DNA of 64,000 nt from Microlunatus soli (GTDB lineage Bacteria; Actinomycetota; Actinomycetes; Propionibacteriales; Propionibacteriaceae): assembly GCF_900105385.1 (NCBI RefSeq), contig NZ_LT629772.1, forward strand, positions 6,200,001-6,264,000, written 5' to 3'. The position numbers and the translations under genes are program-made. The notes beneath the pieces are model-generated. The model saw only the letters and a list, made by a program, of their open reading frames with translations, ran no database searches and was not told the origin of the DNA. Shown one piece after another: positions 44,409 through 53,701 of the stretch. Position 1 is the first letter of the stretch, and every line of letters starts with the position of its first letter.

Positions 44409-45431
44409 ATGGTGGAGTCCATGAGTTCAGATACGTCGATCGGGTCGCCGTCCCGCGGCCGGCTGCTCGGGCCGGAGCGCCGAGCCGGCGACGCCTCCGA
44501 CCCGAGCCCCGTGGCCAGCCTGCTGCCCGGGATCGTGGCGATGGTGTTGCTGGGCAGCAGTGTTGCGGTGATCGGTGGCATCCACGGTCAGCCGACGTTC
44601 TGGGTGCAGGCCTGGCGCTATGCGGCCGCGGCGGCGACCATCGCGCTGATCAGTCGGCTGACCGGGCGACGGCTGGTGCTGCCGCGTCCGACCGAACTGC
44701 CGTTCGTGATCGCCGGTGCCGGCCTCGGGCTGGTGGGCTTCAACCTGGCGCTGATCGTCGGCAGCAGGCACGCCGAACCGGCCGTGCTCGGGGCCGCGGT
44801 GTCCTGCATCCCGATCGTGCTGGCAGTCGCCGGCCCGTTGACCCGAGGTGGTCGGCCGTCCGGGCGGCTGGTCGCCGGTGCCGTCGTCGTCGCGGCGGGT
44901 GCGGTGTTGGTCTCGGGGTGGGGCCGGACCGACGCGATCGGGCTGCTGGCAGCCGCCGTGCTGATCGCCCTGGAGGCGGGATTCACCCTGGTCGGCGCGC
45001 CGGTGCTGCCGCGGTTGGGTGCCTGGAGCTTCTCAGCGGGGACCTGCGCGGTGGCTGCGCTGAGCTTCGGGGCGATCGCCGCGGTCACCGAGCCGTCCCG
45101 ACTGATCGAACTCCGGCAGCCCGGTCCGATCCTGTCGATCGTCTATCTCGGCGTGATCGCCACCGCCATCTCGTTCGTGCTCTGGTTCGGCTGCGTGCAG
45201 CGGATCGGTGCCGGGTCGGCCGGGCTGGCGTCGGGTGTCGCAGCGCCGGCGTCGGCGCTGATCGGGATCGTCGTCGGTGGCCCGATTCCCGGCCCGGCAG
45301 CCTGGGCCGGGATGGTGTTGATCATGGTCGGGCTGCTGGTCGCTCACCGTACGGCCGGTCGCCGGCGGTCCGGACGGATGCCGGTCGGGCAGAAACCGAC
45401 CGGGCCGATGTCGGCGGGGCGGCAGCGGTGA
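44409..45431 (+). CDS. EamA/DMT-family exporter
   Basis: About 340 residues with ten helices arranged as two EamA repeats; the first opens LLPGIVAMVLLGSSVAVIGG and the second at DAIGLLAAAVLIALEAGFTLVG. Such permeases export amino acids or metabolites. ATG 44409 is taken because of its spacing to a weak -10; ATG 44421 is an alternative. Probably controlled by the divergent MocR-type regulator. The Gly/Pro/Arg-rich C-terminus overlaps the next ATG by one base. Confidence 0.85.
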   Translation: MVESMSSDTSIGSPSRGRLLGPERRAGDASDPSPVASLLPGIVAMVLLGSSVAVIGGIHGQPTFWVQAWRYAAAAATIALISRLTGRRLVLPRPTELPFVIAGAGLGLVGFNLALIVGSRHAEPAVLGAAVSCIPIVLAVAGPLTRGGRPSGRLVAGAVVVAAGAVLVSGWGRTDAIGLLAAAVLIALEAGFTLVGAPVLPRLGAWSFSAGTCAVAALSFGAIAAVTEPSRLIELRQPGPILSIVYLGVIATAISFVLWFGCVQRIGAGSAGLASGVAAPASALIGIVVGGPIPGPAAWAGMVLIMVGLLVAHRTAGRRRSGRMPVGQKPTGPMSAGRQR

Positions 45432-46180
45432 TGTCGACCTTCGGCCACGAGCCGGCCGTCTGGCAACGCTTCCCGGCCCTCGCGGTCGGTGTGCTGTGGG
45501 CCGCTGGCGTCAGCGGTCACCCGGGCACCGACTCCGATTTCGAGGCCGAGCTGGCGCGGATCGTCCGGGACGGCGAGGTGGCGGCCGCGGGTCGGTTGTC
45601 CCGCAGCGCCAACCACAGCGAGTCCGGTCTGACGTCGATCGCCGCCTGGCGACGGGTCTATGCCGACCTCGGCTACAAACCGACCCAGTACCGCTGTGCG
45701 GCGGAGTCGCTGTTGCGGCGAATCCGTCAGCAGGGGACGCTGCCTCGGGTGCACCCGCTGGTCGACGTCTGCAATGCCGCGTCCGCAGCCCATGCGATTC
45801 CGGTCGCGGTTCTCGACCGGGACCGGATCGTCGGTGACCTGAGGGTCGGGTTCGCGACCGGCGCCGAGCGGTACCGCACGTTCGACGGCACCGAGGAACG
45901 TCCACGCCCGGGGGAGGTCATCTACCGCGACAGCGCGGGCAGTGCGCACGCCCGACGGTGGGTCAACCGGCAGAGTGCGACCTCCGCGGTCGGCCCGGGA
46001 ACCGGTGCAGTGCTGATCGTCGCCGAGGCCGTGCATGCCTCGGCCGCGGCCGACGTCGGCAAACTGATCATGGAACTGAGGACGCAGCTCGAACTGCTCT
46101 GGGCGACGGACTGCGCCGTCGCCCTGCCGACCGCAAACGATCCGATTGTGCAGCTGAATGCTGGCGGATTTATACCCTAG
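45431..46180 (+). CDS. Stand-alone B3/B4 tRNA-binding-domain protein
   Basis: 249 residues matching the B3/B4 domain of phenylalanyl-tRNA synthetase beta as a free-standing protein: FPALAVGVLWAAGV, YADLGYKPTQYRCAAESLLRRI, PLVDVCNAASAAHAIPVAVLD and the closing LEL/LWATD region. Free B3/B4 proteins are thought to edit mischarged tRNA or act on amino-acid-like ligands. It overlaps the DMT stop by 1 nt. Its own stop codon lies inside the CsoR-type operator of the downstream ATPase. Confidence 0.85.
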   Translation: MSTFGHEPAVWQRFPALAVGVLWAAGVSGHPGTDSDFEAELARIVRDGEVAAAGRLSRSANHSESGLTSIAAWRRVYADLGYKPTQYRCAAESLLRRIRQQGTLPRVHPLVDVCNAASAAHAIPVAVLDRDRIVGDLRVGFATGAERYRTFDGTEERPRPGEVIYRDSAGSAHARRWVNRQSATSAVGPGTGAVLIVAEAVHASAAADVGKLIMELRTQLELLWATDCAVALPTANDPIVQLNAGGFIP

Positions 46181-46189
46181 GGGGGTATA
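46171..46189. promoter_or_regulatory. CsoR-type copper operator
   Basis: TATACCCTAGGGGGGTATA closely fits the CsoR pseudo-palindrome (TATACCCCnnnGGGGTATA type). It covers the stop codon of the upstream gene and overlaps the -10 TATAGT (46186-46191) of the copper ATPase. Confidence 0.85.
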
Positions 46190-46191
46190 GT
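46186..46191 (+). promoter_or_regulatory. Probable -10 of the copper ATPase (leaderless)
   Basis: TATAGT lies 7 nt before ATG 46199 and partly inside the CsoR-type operator. Confidence 0.6.
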
Positions 46192-46198
46192 TCCCGGC

Positions 46199-49100
46199 AT
46201 GACGACGACCTCGACCGAGCGATCGGACACCGACAGCCGGGTGCTGGACATCGGTGGGATGACCTGCGCCTCGTGCGTGACGCGGGTGGAGAAGGCGCTG
46301 CGCAGGGTCGACGGCGTCGACGACGCGTCGGTCAATCTGGCCAACGAGACAGCGACCGTACGCTTCGGGTCCGGCGCGGTCCGGGTCGAGGACCTGGTCG
46401 GCGCCGTGGCACGAGCCGGCTACACCTCGACGCCGCGCCCGCTGCCCGCCGTCGAAGCGGCCACGGCGGCGCCGTCCGAGCACGCAGACGACGAGGACCC
46501 GGCCGACGCCACGGACCCCGAACTGGCCCGGCTGAAGCGCCGCTGGGTCGTCGCGCTGGCCACCGCGCTGGTGATGATGGTCGCGATGTACGTGCCGATC
46601 TACCCCGACACCATGGACTGGCTGATGCCGGTGCTGCTGGTGGTCGCGACCGTCGTCCAGTTCTGGGCCGGCGCCGACATCTATCGGTCCGCACTGCTCG
46701 CGGCCCGGCACCGGAGCACGACGATGAACACGCTCGTCGCGCTGGGCACGTCGGTGGCCTACGGCTACAGCGCCTTCGTCACGCTCTGGCCGGCGGCGGC
46801 CGAGCGCTGGGGACTGCCGTTGCACGTCTACTTCGAGACAGCGCTGGCGATCGTCGGCTTCGTCCTGCTCGGCCGGTGGTTGGAGCGTCGCGCCCGACAC
46901 CGTACGGTCTCGGCGATCAGCGAACTGATGGGCCTGGCTCCGAAAACCGCCCGGGTGATCCGGGACGGGGGCGAGGTCGACATCGCGATCGATCAGGTCG
47001 TCACCGGCGACCGGATCCGGGTCCGGCCGGGAGAGAAGGTGCCGGTCGACGGCGTGGTCGCCGAGGGCGGCTCGACGGTCGAGGAGTCGATGATCACCGG
47101 CGAGAGCGCTCCGGTGACCAAGCGGGTCGGCGATCAGGTGATCGGCGCCACCCTGAACCGCACCGGGACGATGATCGTCACCGCCACCGCCGTAGGCACC
47201 GAAAGCACCCTGAGCAAGATCGTCCAGCTGGTGGAGCAGGCCCAGGGATCCAAACCACCGCTGCAAAAGCTGGCCGACCGGATCTCGGCGATCTTCGTAC
47301 CGGTGGTGTTGATCATCGCGGCGGCGACCTTCGCGGCCTGGATGATCTTCGGCCCGGCCGAGGACCGGCTGACGTTGGCGATCACCACCACGGTCGCCGT
47401 GTTGATCATCGCCTGCCCGTGCGCGCTCGGGTTGGCCACTCCGACCGCGGTGATGGTCGGCACCGGACGGGCCGCCGAACTGGGCATGTTGATCAGCAGC
47501 AGCGAGGCGCTGCAGACCGCGCACCGGGTGACGACGGTGGTGCTGGACAAGACCGGGACGATCACCCAGGGCCGGCCGGCGGTGACGGCGATCCGTGCCG
47601 TCGGCAACCGGTCCGTGGACGAGTTGTTGGCCCTGGTCGCTGCCGTCGAGACCGGTAGTGAGCATCCGCTGGCCGAGGCGGTGGTCGAGTCCGCTCGCAC
47701 CCGCGGGCTGTCGATCGGCACCGCGACCGACTTCTCCGCCGTTCCCGGGCAGGGCGCTCGGGCCACCGTCGGTGGTCACCTGGTCCAGGTCGGCAATCGG
47801 ACGATGATGGTCGCAGCCGGTATCGACAGCGCGGGATTCGGTGGTGCGGGCCCATCCGCCGACGAGCTGGCAGCCGACGGCCAGACGCCGATCTTCGTCG
47901 CGATCGACGGTGAACCGGCCGGACTGATCGGGGTCGCCGATCCGGTCAAGGAGGAATCGGTCGCAGCGATCAGCCAGCTGAAGGCCCTCGGGCTGGAGGT
48001 CTGGATGATCACCGGTGACACCACCCGGACCGCACGGGCGGTCGCCGACCGGGTCGGCATCGACAACGTGCTGGCCGAGGTGTTGCCGGCGGACAAGGCC
48101 GGTCGGGTCGCCGAGTTGCAGGCCGACGGCGCCGTCGTCGCCATGGTGGGCGACGGCATCAACGACGCACCGGCGTTGGCGACCGCCGACCTCGGGATCG
48201 CGATCGGGACCGGCACCGACGTCGCGATCGCCGCTTCCGACATCACCCTGCTCGGCGGCGACCTGCGCGGCATCGTCGCGGCGATCGGCCTGTCCCGCCG
48301 TACCGTGACCACCATCAAGCAGGGACTCGGCTGGGCCTTCGGCTACAACCTGCTGCTGATCCCGGTCGCCGCCGGTGCGCTGTTCTTCGCCGGTGGACTG
48401 TTGCTGGACCCGGTGCTGGCCTCGGCCGCGATGGCGATGAGTTCGGTGTCGGTGGTGACCAACGCGCTGCGGCTGCGCCGGTTCCGCCGTCCCCGCACCG
48501 CCGCCGAGGTCGCGCACCCACCGCTGCGGACCAGGATCGGCGGGTACGCCTATCTGGTCGTCGTCGCGCTGCTGGCGTTGGCGATCGGGACTGGTTTCAC
48601 CATCGCCAGCCGCAGCGAGCCCGCCCAACGGGGGATGAACGGGATCCTCGCCTGGAGTCAGGGGATGGGGATGCCGATGCGACCCGCCATGAGCGTGATG
48701 GAGGCCACCGACACACCACCGGTGTCCGCGCACGACGCGGGGGTCGACATCGCGATCAGCGGCGCCGAGACCGTGCGTGCGGGGGTGCCGACGACCTTGA
48801 CGATCCGGTTGACCGACGAAACGACCGGTGAGCCGATGACCGATCTGGTCCGCAGCCATCAGGTGTGGACCCACCTGATCGTCACCCGGACCGATCTCGG
48901 CAGCTTCGCCCACCTGCATCCCGAACCGACCGGCCGACCCGGCGAGCTCAGTGTCCGCGCCACCTTCCCGACCGGGGGCCGCTACGACCTCCGCACCGAA
49001 TTCCGCCGGCAGGGCCGGATGGCCGACGTCGCGGACCGTCAGGTGATCACCGTGGCCGGGGCCCCCGGCGCCGCCGCAGATCCGATCAACGGTGAGGTCC

Positions 49101-49465
49101 GGACGGCGACCGTTCATGGCGTCACCGTACGGCTCGACGGCGCAGCGAAGGCCGGCGAGACCAGTGACTTCAGCCTGCACTTCAGTGACAAGGACGGGCG
49201 ACCGGTCGACGGACTGAAGCCCTATCTCAGTGCGGCCGGTCACGTCGTGATGATCAAGTCCGACGACAGCTGGTTCGCCCATCAGCACGCCGAGACCACC
49301 GACGCCGACGGTCGGCCGAAGTTCGCCCTGCCGGGCAGCACCTTCGGACCCGACCTCGATCTGCACGCCGATTTCGCCACCGCCGGGAGCTATCGGCTGT
49401 GGGCGCAGTTCGCGCTGCCGGACGGCACCGAGATCACTGCGCCGTTCGTCGTCCACGCGTCCTGA
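46199..49465 (+). CDS. Copper-exporting P1B-ATPase with extra C-terminal extracytoplasmic region
   Basis: 1088 residues, against ~750-800 for usual CopA. HMA domain with GMTCASC (Cys23, Cys26); transmembrane CPC at 406-408 followed by ALGLATP; phosphorylation site DKTGT (Asp450); hinge GDGINDAPA. After the normal end (~770) come an extra helix (784-803), a Met-rich linker with [10 protein letters not shown] (~811-835), and two beta-rich units. These centre on [18 protein letters not shown] (~891-909) and [17 protein letters not shown] (~1016-1031), and resemble YtkA/FixH-like copper-associated domains. The extension should lie outside the membrane and may accept exported Cu(I). Controlled by the CsoR-type site. 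Confidence 0.9.
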   Translation: MTTTSTERSDTDSRVLDIGGMTCASCVTRVEKALRRVDGVDDASVNLANETATVRFGSGAVRVEDLVGAVARAGYTSTPRPLPAVEAATAAPSEHADDEDPADATDPELARLKRRWVVALATALVMMVAMYVPIYPDTMDWLMPVLLVVATVVQFWAGADIYRSALLAARHRSTTMNTLVALGTSVAYGYSAFVTLWPAAAERWGLPLHVYFETALAIVGFVLLGRWLERRARHRTVSAISELMGLAPKTARVIRDGGEVDIAIDQVVTGDRIRVRPGEKVPVDGVVAEGGSTVEESMITGESAPVTKRVGDQVIGATLNRTGTMIVTATAVGTESTLSKIVQLVEQAQGSKPPLQKLADRISAIFVPVVLIIAAATFAAWMIFGPAEDRLTLAITTTVAVLIIACPCALGLATPTAVMVGTGRAAELGMLISSSEALQTAHRVTTVVLDKTGTITQGRPAVTAIRAVGNRSVDELLALVAAVETGSEHPLAEAVVESARTRGLSIGTATDFSAVPGQGARATVGGHLVQVGNRTMMVAAGIDSAGFGGAGPSADELAADGQTPIFVAIDGEPAGLIGVADPVKEESVAAISQLKALGLEVWMITGDTTRTARAVADRVGIDNVLAEVLPADKAGRVAELQADGAVVAMVGDGINDAPALATADLGIAIGTGTDVAIAASDITLLGGDLRGIVAAIGLSRRTVTTIKQGLGWAFGYNLLLIPVAAGALFFAGGLLLDPVLASAAMAMSSVSVVTNALRLRRFRRPRTAAEVAHPPLRTRIGGYAYLVVVALLALAIGTGFTIASRSEPAQRGMNGILAWSQGMGMPMRPAMSVMEATDTPPVSAHDAGVDIAISGAETVRAGVPTTLTIRLTDETTGEPMTDLVRSHQVWTHLIVTRTDLGSFAHLHPEPTGRPGELSVRATFPTGGRYDLRTEFRRQGRMADVADRQVITVAGAPGAAADPINGEVRTATVHGVTVRLDGAAKAGETSDFSLHFSDKDGRPVDGLKPYLSAAGHVVMIKSDDSWFAHQHAETTDADGRPKFALPGSTFGPDLDLHADFATAGSYRLWAQFALPDGTEITAPFVVHAS

Positions 49466-49572
49466 ACCGGGGACCGGGGTAGCGGCAGCGGTGATGAGGC
49501 GGTAGCGTCGCGAGCGGTGTGCCGGGAAGTCTGGTCGGCGAAACGGATCGTCGACCGCTGGAGGCCACCCTG

Positions 49573-50025
49573 ATGCCCACCGCAACCTTTGCCCGCTCCC
49601 GCCGCCGGCTGTTCCTGCGCCACGCCCACCCGATCAGCGCCTGGACCCGGTGGGCGACGACGCCGGCCGTCCTGGTGCCCCTGTGGCGGCGACGGTGGTC
49701 TGCCGCGATACCGGTCGCCGCGTGGATGGCGATCAACCCGATCGTCACCCCGCCGGTCACCGATGATCATGCGTTCGCCACCCGGGCGATGCTCGGTGAG
49801 GAGGAGTGGACAACCGATCCGCGAGCGGACCGCGGATTGATCGCGCTGAACGTGGTGGGCTCGGCCTGCCTCGCGGCTGCCGGGCTGGCGGCCTGGCGTC
49901 GGCGACGGCTGCCGATGACCGTCGGTGTCGCCGGATCGATGATCATCACCCTGCTGAGTTGGCGCGGCTACGCGCAGTTGTACGACCGCGGTGACCGTTC
50001 AGCGTTGCCGCTACCGACCGAGTGA
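49573..50025 (+). CDS. Small membrane protein (DUF6653-like)
   Basis: 150 residues. The basic N-terminus RSRRRLFLRHAHPISAWTRW precedes about four short hydrophobic segments; the INPIVTPPV motif follows. It resembles the DUF6653 family of unknown function. ATG 49573 follows GGAGG with a suitable gap; the longer reading from 49519 has no ribosome site. It lies 108 bp after the copper ATPase and before the CBS gene on the same strand. Confidence 0.72.
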   Translation: MPTATFARSRRRLFLRHAHPISAWTRWATTPAVLVPLWRRRWSAAIPVAAWMAINPIVTPPVTDDHAFATRAMLGEEEWTTDPRADRGLIALNVVGSACLAAAGLAAWRRRRLPMTVGVAGSMIITLLSWRGYAQLYDRGDRSALPLPTE

Positions 50026-50056
50026 AGCCGCGCCGACCGAACGAGCAGGAGACAGC

Positions 50057-50593
50057 ATGCGAGCAACCGATATCAGGATCGCGATCCCGATGGTGGACCG
50101 GCAGCTCTCGGTAGCCGAAGCCAGCCGGGTGATCGCCGACAGTGGCAAGACCGGTGTCGTGGTCAGCGACGGGTCCGGTGAACCGATCGGAGTGATCACC
50201 GCGCTGGACGTGCTCCGGCTCGCCCTGCCCGACTACCTGGTCGACGACTCGTCACTGGCCGCAACACTGGACGAGGCGGCGATCGAAGAGATGATCGCCC
50301 CGTTGCGGGCGAAGTCGCTGGCCGAGGTGATCGGCGATCAAGCGGTCACCGTGCACGACGTGCCGACGGTCGATGCCGACGCCACCATGCTGGAGATCGC
50401 CGCGATCCTGGTGTCGGCCGGCTGCCCGGTCGCCGTGATCAGCGACAGCGTCAACGACGACCGGCGGTTCGTCACCCTGGCCGCAGTGCTGCAGTCGGTG
50501 TTGACGATCGGCCCGGAGAGCAGCGGCCCCGAGTCCACTGACCCCGAGACCACTGGACCGAATACCGTCGGACGGGACGGTGCCTCCGCGTGA
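50057..50593 (+). CDS. CBS-domain protein
   Basis: 178 residues with two CBS motifs: AIPMVDRQLSVAEASRVIADSGKTGVVVSDGSGEPIGVITALDVL and VTVHDVPTVDADATMLEIAAILVSAGCPVAVI. CBS pairs bind adenosine nucleotides or S-adenosylmethionine and often regulate transporters. A short Pro/Glu/Thr-rich tail follows. The ATG follows AGGAGA. Its stop overlaps the GTG of the ion transporter, so it is probably a regulatory subunit of that transporter. Confidence 0.85.
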   Translation: MRATDIRIAIPMVDRQLSVAEASRVIADSGKTGVVVSDGSGEPIGVITALDVLRLALPDYLVDDSSLAATLDEAAIEEMIAPLRAKSLAEVIGDQAVTVHDVPTVDADATMLEIAAILVSAGCPVAVISDSVNDDRRFVTLAAVLQSVLTIGPESSGPESTDPETTGPNTVGRDGASA

Positions 50594-51876
50594 CGGTCCA
50601 GATCGTCGTCGCGCTGCTGGTCTTCGTCGCGGTCTACGTCTTCATCGCCACCGAGAAGCTGCCCCGAGTGATGGTCACCTCGATCGGCGCCGCGGTGATG
50701 GTGATCATCGGCGCCACCGACAGCCGGCACGCCTTCTTCTCCGAGGAAACCGGCATCGACTGGAACGTTATCTTCCTGCTGCTCGGCATGATGATCATCG
50801 TCGGGATCCTGCGCCAGACCGGGATCTTCGAGTTCCTCGCGATCTGGGCGGCGAAGCGGGCCGGCGGCAGACCGTTCCTGATCATGGCGATGCTGATCGT
50901 GATCACGGCCGTGCTGTCGGCGTTCCTGGACAACGTCACCACCGTGTTGCTGGTGGTGCCGGTCACCATCCTGGTCTGCCATCGGCTCGGGGTGCCGCCG
51001 ATCCCGTACCTGATCGCCGAGGTGATGGCCAGCAACATCGGTGGTGCGGCGACGTTGATCGGCGACCCGCCGAACATCATCATCGCCAGCCGTGGAGGCC
51101 TGTCCTTCAACGACTTCCTGATCAACATGGCCCCGATCGTCGTCGTCCTGATCATCGTTCTGATCGTTCTCTGTCGGCTGATGTTCCGGTCCGCCTTCGC
51201 CTACAACAGCGAGCGTGCGGCCAAGGTGATGGCCTTGAACGAACGCGAGGCGCTGCGAGACCGGCCCCTGTTGATCAAGTCGCTGGTCGTCGTCGGTCTG
51301 GTGTTGACCGCTTTCGTGCTGCACTCGGTGATCGAGGTGGACGTCTCGGTGATCGCTCTGCTCGGCGCGGGCCTGCTGATGCTGCTCAGCCGGCTGGGCG
51401 CCGCCAAGACCTTCGGCGACGTGGAGTGGGAGACGCTGGTGTTCTTCGCCGGCCTCTTCGTGATGGTCGGATCGCTGGTCAACCTCGGCATCATCGAGGC
51501 CGTCGGCAAGGCTGCGACGCAGGCGCTGCACGGTCACTACCTGGCCGGTGGGTTGTCGCTGCTGGTCGGGTCGGCCGTGCTCTCCGGGATCATCGACAAC
51601 ATCCCGTACGTGACGACGATGGCGCCGCTGACCGTGGACCTGGTGAACAGCGGCGGTGACCCGGCCAAACCGTTGTGGTGGGCGCTCGCGCTGGGCGCCG
51701 ACCTCGGCGGCAACGCAACGGCGATCGGCGCCAGTGCCAATGTGGTGACGATCGGCATCGCCCGCCGCAACGACATCGACATCAGCTTCTGGACCTTCAC
51801 CAAATACGGCCTGATCGTCACCGGGGTCACCGTCGCGCTGTGTGTGCCGTACCTGTGGCTGCGGTACTTCCTGTGA
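50590..51876 (+). CDS. ArsB/NhaD/SLC13-type ion transporter
   Basis: 428 residues, about 11-12 helices. The conserved loops are FLDNVTTVLLVVPV, ATLIGDPPNIIIAS and the repeat-symmetric GADLGGNATAIGASANVV, typical of the ion transporter superfamily with ArsB, NhaD and SLC13 members. The cargo could be arsenite, Na+/H+ or a dicarboxylate and cannot be read. GTG start overlaps the CBS stop by 4 nt. It precedes larE by 144 bp. Confidence 0.87.
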   Translation: MTVQIVVALLVFVAVYVFIATEKLPRVMVTSIGAAVMVIIGATDSRHAFFSEETGIDWNVIFLLLGMMIIVGILRQTGIFEFLAIWAAKRAGGRPFLIMAMLIVITAVLSAFLDNVTTVLLVVPVTILVCHRLGVPPIPYLIAEVMASNIGGAATLIGDPPNIIIASRGGLSFNDFLINMAPIVVVLIIVLIVLCRLMFRSAFAYNSERAAKVMALNEREALRDRPLLIKSLVVVGLVLTAFVLHSVIEVDVSVIALLGAGLLMLLSRLGAAKTFGDVEWETLVFFAGLFVMVGSLVNLGIIEAVGKAATQALHGHYLAGGLSLLVGSAVLSGIIDNIPYVTTMAPLTVDLVNSGGDPAKPLWWALALGADLGGNATAIGASANVVTIGIARRNDIDISFWTFTKYGLIVTGVTVALCVPYLWLRYFL

Positions 51877-51952
51877 CCCGCGTGACAGGATGCCGCGGGG
51901 ACGAGGCAGACTGGTACCTGCAGGGTGCCCGGCCTGCTGACCAGTGAAGTGT

Positions 51953-51980
51953 CCACCACGACCGTCCCCGGCCGTGGTGG
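51953..51980 (+). terminator. Hairpin between the ion transporter and larE
   Basis: CCACCACG (51953-51960) pairs with CGTGGTGG (51973-51980) around 12 nt. No T-tract. It may end the transporter transcript or act in the larE leader. Confidence 0.45.
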
Positions 51981-52020
51981 AGTGAGCAGGATGCGCTGAG
52001 CGTCGCGAAAGGGGCATGCG

Positions 52021-52902
52021 ATGACGTCGGTACCACCGACCGTCGACCACACCGACACCGATGGCACCGGTGATGATCGTGATCGGATGGAACGCGATCT
52101 GGCCGCCGAATTGAACGGCGTCGGCCGATTGGGCGTTGCGTTCTCCGGCGGTGTCGACTCCTCGGTGTTGTTGGCCGCCGCGGTCCGTGCTCTCGGCCCG
52201 GACCGGGTGGTCGCGATCCTCGGCGTGTCACCCAGCCTGGCCACCGCCGAACGGGCCGCCGCCCACGAGGTCGCCCGGTTCATCGGCGCCCCGGTGGTCG
52301 AGGTGGACACCCACGAGGGTGACCGGCCGGAGTATCGCGCCAACGGGGCGGACCGCTGCTACTTCTGCAAGGACGAACTGTTCACCCGGATCGACGACGA
52401 ACTGGTCGCCGAACACCGCCTGGACGCCGTCGCCTACGGGGAGAACGCCGACGACGCCCGCCGACCGGACCGGCCCGGAGCCAACGCCGCCAGCCAGCAT
52501 CGGGTGCTGCGTCCGCTGGCCGCGGCCGGGCTGGACAAACGTGCCGTGCGGAGCTTGGCCCGCGCCTGGCAGTTGCCCTCGGCCGACAAACCCGCCGCTC
52601 CCTGCCTGGCGTCCCGGATCCCGCACCACCAGGAAGTCACCCCGGAGAAGCTGCAGCAGATCGACCAGGCCGAGGCCGCGTTGCGCGAGCTCGGCTTCGC
52701 CGACTTCCGGGTCCGTCATCACGGCGAGATCGCGCGGATCGAACTGCCTGCCGAGGAGTTGGTCCGGGCGGTCAGCCAGCCACTGGCCGGTGAGGTGCGC
52801 AGCGCCGTGCAACGCGCCGGCTTCCGATTCGCCACCGTCGACCTGGGCGGCATGCAGTCCGGTGCCTTCACCCTCACCGTGCTCGGCCAGCGCGATGCCT
52901 GA
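52021..52902 (+). CDS. larE: LarE, sulfur insertase for the nickel-pincer cofactor
   Basis: 293 residues. PP-loop SGGVDSS at 42-48 for substrate AMPylation. RCYFCK supplies Cys113 and Cys116, and PAAPCLASR supplies Cys195, equivalent to the sulfur-donating Cys of Lactobacillus LarE. All three cysteines suggest the [4Fe-4S] type that does not sacrifice its own Cys; this is an inference from the pattern. LarE adds two sulfurs to the pyridinium bis-carboxylate made by LarB. It is the first gene of the larEBC operon. The first 25 residues are a variable acidic leader. Confidence 0.93.
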   Translation: MTSVPPTVDHTDTDGTGDDRDRMERDLAAELNGVGRLGVAFSGGVDSSVLLAAAVRALGPDRVVAILGVSPSLATAERAAAHEVARFIGAPVVEVDTHEGDRPEYRANGADRCYFCKDELFTRIDDELVAEHRLDAVAYGENADDARRPDRPGANAASQHRVLRPLAAAGLDKRAVRSLARAWQLPSADKPAAPCLASRIPHHQEVTPEKLQQIDQAEAALRELGFADFRVRHHGEIARIELPAEELVRAVSQPLAGEVRSAVQRAGFRFATVDLGGMQSGAFTLTVLGQRDA

Positions 52903-53701
52903 ACCGCAGCATCCCGAGCCAGCAGGACCGCAGCTGGAGGGCATCGCCGACCTCGACTTCGCCCGCGCCGACCGCCGCGGCTACCCCGAAGCCGTCCTCT
53001 GCGAGCCGAAGTCGGTGGATCAGGTGGCCGCGATCGCCGGGGCGGTCGCGGACCGCGCCGCCGGCCGGGAGCCCGACCAGGTGACGCTGTTCACCCGGGT
53101 GTCGGAGGAGCAGGCCAAGGCCGTCCTCGGCGTGCTGCCGGACGCGCACTGGGACCGGACCGCTCGGCTGGTGGCCTGGCCGCCGGCGGTCCCCGAGCCG
53201 TCCGGCGGGCCGGTGCTGGTGCTGTCGGCCGGCACATCTGACGTTCCGGTCGCCCGTGAGGCGTTGCTGACCGCCCGGTATCTGGGCCGGTCCGCCGAAC
53301 TGGTGGTCGACGTCGGCGTCGCCGGACTGCACCGGGTGCTCGGCAAGCTCGACCGGCTGCGTACGGCGCGGGTGATCGTGGTCGCGGCCGGGATGGACGG
53401 GGCGCTGCCCAGCGTCGTCGCCGGACTGGTCCGTTGCCCGGTGATCGCGCTGCCCACCTCGGTCGGCTACGGCGCCGCCTTCGGCGGACTGGCGCCGTTG
53501 CTGACCATGCTCAACTCCTGCGCTCCCGGTGTCGCCGTGGTCAACATCGACAACGGCTACGGTGCGGGTCATCTCGCCGCCCAGATCGCCCAGGGCCCCG
53601 AGCCGAACAAGGGCCCCGAGCCCGTCGAAGGCCCCGGACCGCACACGACGACCGGCCCCTCGGCAAGCTCCGGGGCCGGCAATCCGGAGGACCAATCGTG
53701 A
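52895..53701 (+). CDS. larB: LarB, pyridinium-3,5-biscarboxylate synthase
   Basis: 268 residues. The C-terminal PurE/AIR-carboxylase-like domain has VLSAGTSDVPVAREA, VVAAGMDGALPSVVAGLVRCPVIALPTSVGYGAAFGG and a Cys at about 181, the position expected for the catalytic Cys. LarB carboxylates nicotinic acid adenine dinucleotide and releases AMP, the first step of cofactor synthesis. ATG 52895 overlaps larE by 8 nt. The last ~35 residues (GPEPNKGPEPVEG… and on) are low complexity, derived from a dispersed repeat, and probably disordered. Confidence 0.92.
   Translation: MPEPQHPEPAGPQLEGIADLDFARADRRGYPEAVLCEPKSVDQVAAIAGAVADRAAGREPDQVTLFTRVSEEQAKAVLGVLPDAHWDRTARLVAWPPAVPEPSGGPVLVLSAGTSDVPVAREALLTARYLGRSAELVVDVGVAGLHRVLGKLDRLRTARVIVVAAGMDGALPSVVAGLVRCPVIALPTSVGYGAAFGGLAPLLTMLNSCAPGVAVVNIDNGYGAGHLAAQIAQGPEPNKGPEPVEGPGPHTTTGPSASSGAGNPEDQS
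53593..53676 (+). repeat. Dispersed repeat absorbed into the 3' end of larB
   Basis: GGGCCCCGAGCC occurs at 53593-53604 and 53611-53622; the second copy continues CGTCGAAGG. CGGCCCC...CGGGGCCG at about 53653-53678 can form a hairpin. Same family as at 14.37 and 32.06 kb. Confidence 0.6.

Noticed and set aside
45344-49585. A very long open frame on the minus strand opposite the copper ATPase (1413 codons)
   Set aside because: It mirrors the codon structure of the real plus-strand genes, is full of Gly/Arg/His/Asp runs and has no domain.
51953-52020. A metal riboswitch before larE
   Set aside because: Only one 8-bp stem is visible; no known riboswitch core could be recognised.
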